Source: Lachnospiraceae bacterium
GTDB taxonomy: Bacteria; Bacillota; Clostridia; Lachnospirales; Lachnospiraceae
DNA: 34,666 bases
Assembly: GCA_021205305.1 (NCBI GenBank)
Contig: JAJPXU010000071.1
Location: 1 to 34,666 of the forward strand
Reading direction: 5' to 3'
Position numbers and translations under genes: made by a program. Below the pieces are notes generated by a model. The model did no database searches, was not told the origin of the DNA, and worked only from the letters and a program-made list of their open reading frames with translations. The number at the start of each line of letters is the position of its first letter. Position 1 is the stretch's first letter. Below are positions 1 through 7,592 of the stretch, piece by piece.

Positions 1-93
1 CAAAAAACCTGTTATTCTATGGGAGGTGATTTACAGGAAAGCAAATACATTTGGGTTACGCTTTCACTACCCTATAGAAAGGAGGACAGAGAT

Positions 94-960
94 ATGAAAA
101 TCGGCGCGACAGAGATGATGCTCATATTCGTTATTATCTTATTTGTAGCCGGTCCTGATAAGCTCCCCATGTACACCAAGAAAATCGGCGAGGTACTGAA
201 AGGCTTTAAAGGGGTTACGGAAGAAGCGACCAAGGAACTTCGTGAGACCGTTGTAGAGCCTCTCGCAGAAGCACAGAAGCCTTTGCGGGAAGCGATGGAG
301 CCCATCACGGATATTACAGATGAAATCAACTCAGATATGAACGACATCAAGAAATCCTTCAGCGATGCCACGAAGCCATTAAAGGCTACGCCTTCCAGAA
401 AGTCGAGAGCAAAGAAAAATGCAGAAGAGGAAGCGGCAGCAGCGGAAGAAAACGCGGATGGTACTGTAGAAGGCACATCAGAAGAATCGACTGGTGCTGT
501 CAGCGAAGAAGATGCTGTTGCCGCAGTCGATGGCGAGCAGACGTCTGCTGAGGGTACAGCAACAGATAATGCGGACGCAGATGGCGCTCAGGCAGCGGCG
601 GATGGTACTGCTGGCGATACAGTACATAAAAAGACCAGCTCATCCAAAGCAGATCCGGAAAAGGTAAAAGCCGCCAGGGAAGCCAGAGCCGCCAGGGCAA
701 AAGCAAATGCAGAGCGTGTCCGTGCGGCCAGAGAAGCCCGGGAAAAAGAAAAGAAAGCCCAGGCAGAAGCAGCTGCATTGGCCGCAGAAGCAGAAGCCGT
801 TGAAGCGGCTGCGGAAGCTCCGGCACAGACAGCTGACAGCAGCGCAGACGCACTGACACAGCCGGTAAATACCGCTTCGGACACACAGCCGGCTGATACT
901 GCCGCACAGACAGCTGCGAGCGACCTGGCAGAAAACGAGGCAGTTGCCGCAGAAGCATAA
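94..960 (+). CDS. TatA/TatB-like twin-arginine translocase protein with long Ala/Glu/Lys-rich C-terminal extension
   Basis: Internal ATG at 94 preceded by AGAAAGGAGGACAGAGAT; N-terminus MKIGATEMMLIFVIILFVAGPDKLPMYTKKIGEVLKGFKG has the TatA/B pattern (short TM, GP hinge, amphipathic helix); followed by tatA and tatC. Confidence 0.8.
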   Translation: MKIGATEMMLIFVIILFVAGPDKLPMYTKKIGEVLKGFKGVTEEATKELRETVVEPLAEAQKPLREAMEPITDITDEINSDMNDIKKSFSDATKPLKATPSRKSRAKKNAEEEAAAAEENADGTVEGTSEESTGAVSEEDAVAAVDGEQTSAEGTATDNADADGAQAAADGTAGDTVHKKTSSSKADPEKVKAAREARAARAKANAERVRAAREAREKEKKAQAEAAALAAEAEAVEAAAEAPAQTADSSADALTQPVNTASDTQPADTAAQTAASDLAENEAVAAEA

Positions 961-1047
961 AATGTACATTTGATTTCACTTCCGGTTCGACCGGGAAACA
1001 CACGCAGCCACCATTACAGTGCTGCACAATCAAAGGAGGAACAAATC

Positions 1048-1236
1048 ATGAAACTTGGTACGACTGAATTACTGATCATCCTGGCAATTATTCTTCTGCT
1101 CTTTGGACCGAGCCAGATCCCGAAGCTGAGCAAGATGTTTGGGAAGGCAAAGAAGAACTTTGATGAAGCCGCACACGAAGATGATGTAAAAACTACTACA
1201 GCCAGCGAAACCAAATCTGAGACTACGGAGCAGTGA
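1048..1236 (+). CDS. tatA: Sec-independent protein translocase TatA
   Basis: MKLGTTELLIILAIILLLFGPSQIPKLSKMFGKAKKNF, classic TatA; RBS AAAGGAGGA upstream of ATG 1048. Confidence 0.9.
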   Translation: MKLGTTELLIILAIILLLFGPSQIPKLSKMFGKAKKNFDEAAHEDDVKTTTASETKSETTEQ

Positions 1237-2057
1237 TGAAAAAGGATCAAAACGCAGCAAAACAGCCTGCTTCTAAAAAGCAGGACAAAGATAAGTCAGA
1301 AGATGGCAAAATGACGATTACCGGTCATCTGAAAGAATTCCGGAATCGTTTGGCAGTATGTCTTGTCGGAGTAGTGATTGCGTTCCTGATCGCCCTGTAC
1401 TTTTCTCAGGACATTATCAATTTCCTGACTGCCATGGGCGAGAAGTACAATTATGTATTCGTTTACATCGCCCCGCAGGAACTTCTGATGCAGCAGTTCA
1501 CGATCTCACTGGTAGTTGCCATATGTGCGATGCTTCCGCTTTTGCTCTATGAGATCTGGGCGTATGTCAATCCTGCCCTGAAAAAAACGGAAAGCGGACT
1601 GTTCATCGGAGTTATCATTTCCGGCCTGATCTGTTTTGTGGTCGGTGTCATCTTCGCTTACAAAATCATGTTGCCGTTTATGCTGAGATTTTTGATTGAA
1701 CTCAGCTCCGGCACCAACATTCAGGCTTCTATCAGTGTACAGAACTATCTGAACTTTGAGATCACGATTTTTGTCGTGATGGGATTCATCTTCGAGCTTC
1801 CGGTCGTAGCTGTTCTCCTGACACAGCTTGGTCTGATCAAAGTCGAATGGATGAAGAAAGGGATTAAGCCAGCCATTATTGTGATTTTCCTGATTGCGGC
1901 AATTGTAACACCGCCGGATATCGTATCACAGAGTATGGTCGCCATCCCGATGTTTGGTCTTTATGTCCTCAGTATTTATCTCTCCGCTTTCTTGCTTAAG
2001 TTCAAAAAGAAGAAGCCGGAAACTGAACTTGAGGAAGACAGTGATGATGATGACTAA
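1236..2057 (+). CDS. tatC: Sec-independent protein translocase TatC
   Basis: MTITGHLKEFRNRL motif, six-TM profile, IVTPPDIVSQ motif; start overlaps the tatA stop (TGATG; GTG at 1233 is an alternative). Confidence 0.95.
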   Translation: MKKDQNAAKQPASKKQDKDKSEDGKMTITGHLKEFRNRLAVCLVGVVIAFLIALYFSQDIINFLTAMGEKYNYVFVYIAPQELLMQQFTISLVVAICAMLPLLLYEIWAYVNPALKKTESGLFIGVIISGLICFVVGVIFAYKIMLPFMLRFLIELSSGTNIQASISVQNYLNFEITIFVVMGFIFELPVVAVLLTQLGLIKVEWMKKGIKPAIIVIFLIAAIVTPPDIVSQSMVAIPMFGLYVLSIYLSAFLLKFKKKKPETELEEDSDDDD

Positions 2058-2183
2058 GTATCTTTCGTTTTACAAATTAACGCTTTAAAATTCCTGTGAC
2101 CGCATATGGAGGCATCTCAGTCTCCTTTTGCGGTCATTCGGCAAGTTCAGGAGTTTTCATTTTGCTTTTATTTGGATTGCAAT

Positions 2184-2208
2184 AGTAAATGAATCATATT
2201 CATTTACT
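2184..2208 (+). promoter_or_regulatory. Perfect palindrome upstream of multi-FMN/rnf operon, candidate operator
   Basis: agtaaatgaat-cat-attcatttact, 11-bp arms, ~40 nt before ATG 2248. Confidence 0.6.
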
Positions 2209-2247
2209 TTTTGTGTTTTATATTTTAATAAGGAAAGGAAGGAAAAA

Positions 2248-4653
2248 ATGGGTAAACAGACAATTTCTCGGACCACCCTTGCTAAGGGAGTCACAGCCTG
2301 TGTAGTGGTTGCCGCCAGTTTAGGTATTGTGCAGATCGGCGAGTATTCCATAAATTCTTCTGAGGAAACCGCAAGTACTACCGTATCATCCACCACAGGT
2401 ACCGTTGCCTATACGCCTGGTACCTACACGGCTACCGCTGCCGGTATCCAGAGCGATGTAACGGTCTCCTGTACCTTTGATGAGGGAAGTATTACCTCTA
2501 TCACTGTAGATGTATCCGGTGAAACCGCCGGTCTCGGCGCTGATATCGGCGATGAAATGATCGAGAGCTTCCTGGCAGCACAGAGTTCGAATGTGGACGG
2601 AGTCTCCGGAGCCACCATCACATCAGACGCTCTGAAAGAAGCTCTGGAGGATTGTATCACACAGGCCACAGGAGGTTCGGGCGATTCTGATGAGGTCGAC
2701 GAAGAAGCAACGGAAGCCTCCAGTTCTTCTGACGAAGAAGATGCCGACGCGGCAGAAACAGAGGCTGCGGATGAGGCAGAGACTGATGCTGTAGCTGATA
2801 CCGAGACTGACAACATTGAGGGAGCTACAGAAGCAGCCGTTGATACCAGCGAAACAGAGACAGAATCGGAAGCGGACAGCGAAGTCACTGCCGCCGCTTC
2901 TGACAGCAACGTTTCTTCCGGCAGCGGAACTTATACACCAGGTACATATACCGCTGTTGCCGCTGGTATGGAAAGCGACGTCACTGTAACTGTCACCGTG
3001 GATGAAACCAGCATCCTCTCCTTAGGGATCGATGTCTCCGGCGAGACCGACGGTATTGGTGCGGCGATTGGACCGGAAATCAGCGAACAAATTCTGAATG
3101 CGCAGTCTGCGGATGTCGATGGCGTGTCAGGCGCTACCGTTACTTCTACCGCAGTAAAGACAGCTCTGACAAATGCGCTTGATCAGGCAGCAGGCGGTTC
3201 TTCTGATTCCACAGATGATACCGATACAGCTGCTGCTATTGCGGAAGGAGAAACGGAAGCTGCAGAGACTGAGACCGAAGCTGTTGAAACCGAAGCTGCT
3301 GAAGCTGAGACCGAAGCCGCTGAAACCGAAACTGCTGAAGCTGAAACCGAAGCCGCTGAAACCGAAACTGCTGAAGCTGAAACCGAAGCTGTTGAGACCG
3401 AAACAGAAACTGCCACTACCGAGACTGCAGAAACGGAAACCGAAGCTGCAGATGAGCCTGCTGCGATTGAGGGCGGCAGCAGCTTTGTTCCAGGCACTTA
3501 TACCGCTTCTGCTGCCGGCATTAGCAGTGATGTAACCGTTACCTGTACCTTTGATGAGACCGGGTTGGTTTCTATCGAGGCGGATGTTTCCGGTGAGACT
3601 TCCGGCATCGGCGCTGACATCGGAGATACTATGATTGCCAGAGTACTGACCGCTCAGTCCAGCGATGTAGACGGTGTATCAGGTGCGACGATTACCTCTG
3701 ACGCATTTAAAGCCGCAGTTGCAGACTGTATGGAGCAGGCCGGTTTTGTAGCAGAAGCGGCAGAATCCGAAACAGAAACAGAAGCCGCCGCGGAAACAGA
3801 AAGCACAACATCAGATGACAGTGATACCGAACTTGCCGCTGCCCCAGACGCTCCATTTGTTCCCGGCACTTACACTGCTACCGCTCAGGGAATGGAAAGT
3901 GAAATCACAGTCAATGTCACTTTTGACGAGTATAATATTGTAGCAGTCGGCACCTGGATGGAAGACGAGTTCGACGAAGTTAGCGCAGACCTTGCTGAAG
4001 AAATCCGCAACCAAGTTCTGGAAATCCGCAACCAGGTTCTGGATGCGCAGTCCGCAGAGATCGATGGTGTATCCGGCGCTACTGTTACCTCCACCGCTGT
4101 CAAAGAAGCCGTAGCGAACTGTATCGCACAGGCGAAAGCAGACAGTGAAGAAGCTGCCGCAGAGGAATACGAAACAGAGATTATAAGCGAGGAAGAAACA
4201 GAAGATACTGCTACAACAGAATCTGCGGATGGCGATGAGACAGAAACATTAGACGAAGCTTCCCTCTCCTCTCTCTACACGGCAGGTATTTATTCTGCTT
4301 CCGCTGAGGGCATCAGCAGTGAAGTGGTGGTTACTGTGGCCTTTGATGACAACAGCATCACATCGATCGGCTATGATCTCTCCGGAGAGACAGCAGATAT
4401 AGGCGCTCTCATTGGGCCAGAAATCAGCGGACAAATTCTGACCGCCCAGTCTGTAGAGGTGGACGGCGTATCCGGTGCTACCATTACCTCTGATGCATTT
4501 AAGGCGGCGGTGGCTGACTGCATCGCGCAGGCACAGGCCGGCAGTTCAGATCTTGTCATCATCGGCGGCGCAGACGGACCGACTTCAATTTTCCTGGCGG
4601 GAACTATGGACGAAGCGGAAACCGAGCAGTCCGAAACAGAAGACGCACAATAA
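2248..4653 (+). CDS. Secreted/anchored multi-FMN-binding domain protein (five tandem FMN-binding repeats)
   Basis: ATG 2248 after AAGGAAAGGAAGG; N-terminal hydrophobic segment; five repeats each ending D(G)VSGAT[IV]TS (covalent FMN/ApbE motif), with acidic E/T/A-rich linkers; 33 bp upstream of rnfC. Confidence 0.88.
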   Translation: MGKQTISRTTLAKGVTACVVVAASLGIVQIGEYSINSSEETASTTVSSTTGTVAYTPGTYTATAAGIQSDVTVSCTFDEGSITSITVDVSGETAGLGADIGDEMIESFLAAQSSNVDGVSGATITSDALKEALEDCITQATGGSGDSDEVDEEATEASSSSDEEDADAAETEAADEAETDAVADTETDNIEGATEAAVDTSETETESEADSEVTAAASDSNVSSGSGTYTPGTYTAVAAGMESDVTVTVTVDETSILSLGIDVSGETDGIGAAIGPEISEQILNAQSADVDGVSGATVTSTAVKTALTNALDQAAGGSSDSTDDTDTAAAIAEGETEAAETETEAVETEAAEAETEAAETETAEAETEAAETETAEAETEAVETETETATTETAETETEAADEPAAIEGGSSFVPGTYTASAAGISSDVTVTCTFDETGLVSIEADVSGETSGIGADIGDTMIARVLTAQSSDVDGVSGATITSDAFKAAVADCMEQAGFVAEAAESETETEAAAETESTTSDDSDTELAAAPDAPFVPGTYTATAQGMESEITVNVTFDEYNIVAVGTWMEDEFDEVSADLAEEIRNQVLEIRNQVLDAQSAEIDGVSGATVTSTAVKEAVANCIAQAKADSEEAAAEEYETEIISEEETEDTATTESADGDETETLDEASLSSLYTAGIYSASAEGISSEVVVTVAFDDNSITSIGYDLSGETADIGALIGPEISGQILTAQSVEVDGVSGATITSDAFKAAVADCIAQAQAGSSDLVIIGGADGPTSIFLAGTMDEAETEQSETEDAQ
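2410..2667 (+). repeat. FMN-binding domain repeat 1
   Basis: YTPGTYTATAAGIQSDVTV...VDGVSGATITSDALKEALEDCITQA. Confidence 0.8.
2932..3195 (+). repeat. FMN-binding domain repeat 2
   Basis: YTPGTYTAVAAGMESDVTV...VDGVSGATVTSTAVKTALTNALDQA. Confidence 0.8.
3298..3405 (+). repeat. 36-bp tandem repeat x3 encoding acidic linker (AEAETEAAETET)
   Basis: Copies at 3298-3333, 3334-3369 (1 nt difference) and 3370-3405 (diverged) of gctgaagctgaaaccgaagccgctgaaaccgaaact. Confidence 0.85.
3484..3741 (+). repeat. FMN-binding domain repeat 3
   Basis: FVPGTYTASAAGISSDVTV...VDGVSGATITSDAFKAAVADCMEQA. Confidence 0.8.
3856..4137 (+). repeat. FMN-binding domain repeat 4 (divergent)
   Basis: FVPGTYTATAQGMESEITV...IDGVSGATVTSTAVKEAVANCIAQA; lacks SGET.GIG and has EIRNQVL duplicated. 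Confidence 0.75.
4276..4540 (+). repeat. FMN-binding domain repeat 5
   Basis: YTAGIYSASAEGISSEVVV...VDGVSGATITSDAFKAAVADCIAQA. Confidence 0.8.
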
Positions 4654-4686
4654 CCACCCCATACCATATGAATGGAGGTTTTTCAT

Positions 4687-6021
4687 ATGAAGATAAAAAC
4701 ATTTCGGGGTGGCATCCATCCCGAAGAATACAAGGAGCTTTCTCTCGGTGAGCCGGTAAAGCCTTATCTCCCAAAAGGAGACCTTGTTTTCCCTGTTAAT
4801 CAACACATTGGCAAACCGGCGAAGCCGGTGGTAGCCAAAGGAGACCTTGTAAAAGCGGGACAGATTATTGCGGAAGCAGACGGATTTGTTTCTGCCAATA
4901 TTGTTTCTTCCTGCTCCGGCAAGGTAAAAGCCGTTGAAGAGCGTGCTACTGCATCCGGAGCGAAAGCGATGTGCATCGTCATTGAAAACGACGGCGCATA
5001 CACGCTCGCGGATGGGGTTGGCAAAAAGCATAAAGCCGGTACCTTTTCGAACAAAGACATTCTGGACGCAATTCAGAGAGCCGGAATCGTCGGCATGGGC
5101 GGCGCCGGTTTTCCAACTCATGTAAAACTGACGTCCAAAAACCCGGATTCGATTGATTATATCATTGCAAATGGATCTGAGTGTGAGCCCTACATCACCT
5201 GCGACGACCGGCTGATGCAGGAACAGAGCCGCGCTATTTTTGACGGACTCCGTCTGGTACTCCAACTCTTCCCGGATGCGATGGGCGTCATCGCGATCGA
5301 AGATAATAAACCGGAAGCGATCAAAGCCATGGAAGCAGTCTGTGCCGGAGAAAAAGGCGTCATGGTACAGCCGGTTCAGACCAAATACCCGGAGGGCGGT
5401 GAGAGAAACCTGATCTCCGTGGTCAGCGGGCGCGACCTGAAAGCCGGTATGCTCCCCGCAGACGTAGGCTGCATTGTATGCAATGTTGCTTCCCTGCATG
5501 CGATCTACCGCGCAGTTTATTACTCTGAACCTCTGATGCAGCGTTACTTCACCGTATCCGGCGATGCGGTTGCAAAGCCGGGTACCTTCCGTGTGCCGAT
5601 TGGCACTTCCTACGAAGAGATGGTGGAAGCTGCCGGCGGCCTTAAAAGCGGCGTTACTCTGAAAAAAGCCCTGAGCGGCGGCCCAATGATGGGGATCGCT
5701 ATGCCTTCTCTCTCGGCTCCGATCACCAAGGCAAGCAACGCACTGACGCTGCTTGCGGAAGACGAAGTAGAACTCGCAGATGCGCAGATGACGGCCTGCA
5801 TCCGCTGCGGACGCTGCTCCCGCGTATGTCCGATCCATCTGATTCCGCAGATGATGGCGGACGCCGCGCAGAGAAAAGATTACGAGCAGTATGAGCACCG
5901 TCTGTACGGCCTCGACTGCATCAACTGTGGTTCCTGCACCTGGGTCTGCCCGGCAAAGCGGCCTCTGATGCAGCTGTTCAAGCAGACCAAAGCCGAAATC
6001 ATGGCGGCTAAGAGAAAGTGA
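4687..6021 (+). CDS. rnfC: Ion-translocating ferredoxin:NAD+ oxidoreductase (Rnf) subunit C
   Basis: TFRGGIHPEEYK start; GMGGAGFPTHVKL; two 4Fe-4S motifs CIRCGRCSRVCP and CINCGSCTWVCP; RBS ATGGAGG. Confidence 0.95.
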   Translation: MKIKTFRGGIHPEEYKELSLGEPVKPYLPKGDLVFPVNQHIGKPAKPVVAKGDLVKAGQIIAEADGFVSANIVSSCSGKVKAVEERATASGAKAMCIVIENDGAYTLADGVGKKHKAGTFSNKDILDAIQRAGIVGMGGAGFPTHVKLTSKNPDSIDYIIANGSECEPYITCDDRLMQEQSRAIFDGLRLVLQLFPDAMGVIAIEDNKPEAIKAMEAVCAGEKGVMVQPVQTKYPEGGERNLISVVSGRDLKAGMLPADVGCIVCNVASLHAIYRAVYYSEPLMQRYFTVSGDAVAKPGTFRVPIGTSYEEMVEAAGGLKSGVTLKKALSGGPMMGIAMPSLSAPITKASNALTLLAEDEVELADAQMTACIRCGRCSRVCPIHLIPQMMADAAQRKDYEQYEHRLYGLDCINCGSCTWVCPAKRPLMQLFKQTKAEIMAAKRK

Positions 6022-6031
6022 GGGATGAGAC

Positions 6032-7579
6032 ATGAATGAAAACAAGTTACTAAATATTTCTTCCAGCCCTCATATCCGAAGCAGACTGACGACCGGACAG
6101 GTCATGCTTGATGTTGTGCTGGCACTGATGCCTGTGACGATTGTCGGCGTCGTGCATTACGGACTTCACGCCCTGTTAGTGATTCTGCTCGCAGTTGGCT
6201 CTGCTGTTCTTTGCGAATATCTCTTTGACCGGATCGCCAAACGGCCAAATACTATAAAAGACTGCAGCGCAGTGGTGACCGGTCTTCTGCTGGCACTCAC
6301 GCTCCCACCGGAAGCGCCTCTATACCTGCCGGTACTTGGAAGCATCTTCGCCATCCTCGTTGTAAAATGCTTTTTTGGCGGGCTTGGCAAAAACTTTCTG
6401 AACCCGGCGCTTACGGCTCGCTGCTTCCTTCTGATTTCCTTTGGAACGGCCATGACCAACTACAGCGTCGACGGCATCAGCTCCGCAACTCCGCTTGCGG
6501 CTTTGAATGCTGGAGATACCATTAATGTTGCAAAGCTTTATCTTGGCTCCACCAATGGCGTCATCGGAAGCTCTGCTGTAGCCCTGCTGATCGGTGGATT
6601 ATACCTGTGGGTTGCCGGTGGAATCACTCTGGAGATTCCGGTTTCCTGTATCGCGGTCTTTACTCTTTTTATGGGCCTTTTCGGAGAAGGTGGTTTTGCG
6701 CCTGCTTATCTGATTGCCCAGATCTGCGGCGGCGGCCTGCTGATGGGCGCCCTCTTTATGGCGACTGACCCCGTTACCAGTCCGGTGACCTCCCGCGGAC
6801 ACATCCTTTACGGCGCAATCATCGGCCTTCTTGCCGGACTGTTCCGTGTGTATGGTTCCTCTGCGGACTCCTTCAGCTATGCCATCATTATCTCAAATAT
6901 GTTTGTTCCGTTTATTGATAAGCTGCCAATTCCGAAGCCACTGGGCTACAATGGCGGCGAGTACAAAGAGCGTGAATTTCCGAAAGCTGCCATCAATCTG
7001 ACGGTTATCACTTTGATCGCTGGTCTGCTCTTAAGCGGCGTGTACGCCATGACAAAGACCAAGATCGAAGAACAGGAAATCGCAGCTAACCAGGAATCTT
7101 ACCTCGAGGTATGCCCGGATGCAGCTTCTTTCCAGTATGACTCCGATCTGGATGCCGCAGTGGAAGCGCTCGCAGGCGAAGCATATGACACCTCCACATT
7201 CGGAAAGACCTACATCAACGACGTACTGGTCGGCTATGACGATAACGACGAGATCGTTGGTTATGTAATCAGTGTCACCAGCGGCGATGGTTTTGAAGGA
7301 GATATCACCCTCTCTGTCGGCCTTACCACAGACGGTACTGTCATCAAGATCGCCTTTACAACGCTGAATGAAACAGCTGGTATGGGTATGCGGGTAGACG
7401 AGGATGCGTTTAAGAGCCAGTTCGATGGCGTCAATACCGATGCATTCATCCTGAACAAGTCCGGCTCTTCCACCGAAGAAAATGAGATTGACACTGTATC
7501 CGGTGCATCCACTTCCTCCGGCGCCGTCGTCAACGCAGTCAACACCGCACTCGCGTTCTTCGCGGAGTACATAGGATAA
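6032..7579 (+). CDS. Rnf subunit D fused in frame to Rnf subunit G (FMN-binding)
   Basis: N-terminal ~310 aa is RnfD-like (SSPHIRS..., GKNFLNPALTARCFL, MATDPVTSPVTSRG); C-terminal ~200 aa is RnfG-like (TM INLTVITLIAGLLLSGVYAMTK, NETAGMG, DTVSGASTSS). No stop between. Confidence 0.93.
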   Translation: MNENKLLNISSSPHIRSRLTTGQVMLDVVLALMPVTIVGVVHYGLHALLVILLAVGSAVLCEYLFDRIAKRPNTIKDCSAVVTGLLLALTLPPEAPLYLPVLGSIFAILVVKCFFGGLGKNFLNPALTARCFLLISFGTAMTNYSVDGISSATPLAALNAGDTINVAKLYLGSTNGVIGSSAVALLIGGLYLWVAGGITLEIPVSCIAVFTLFMGLFGEGGFAPAYLIAQICGGGLLMGALFMATDPVTSPVTSRGHILYGAIIGLLAGLFRVYGSSADSFSYAIIISNMFVPFIDKLPIPKPLGYNGGEYKEREFPKAAINLTVITLIAGLLLSGVYAMTKTKIEEQEIAANQESYLEVCPDAASFQYDSDLDAAVEALAGEAYDTSTFGKTYINDVLVGYDDNDEIVGYVISVTSGDGFEGDITLSVGLTTDGTVIKIAFTTLNETAGMGMRVDEDAFKSQFDGVNTDAFILNKSGSSTEENEIDTVSGASTSSGAVVNAVNTALAFFAEYIG

Positions 7580-7592
7580 GGGGGGTTTTTAC

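Noticed and set aside
2184-2208. ARG box or Rex site interpretation of the palindrome
   Set aside because: Core TGAAT-cat-ATTCA has a 3-nt spacer instead of the usual 4 of ARG boxes, and it does not match TTGTTAA-N4-TTAACAA.
3173-3535. 120-aa + ORF rich in K, L, P over the acidic linker
   Set aside because: Out-of-frame reading of the 36-bp ETEA repeat; no RBS or independent evidence.
4585-6045. 486-aa minus-strand ORF opposite rnfC
   Set aside because: Shadow ORF; rnfC on + is unambiguous and the minus translation is His/Arg/Cys-rich with no family resemblance.
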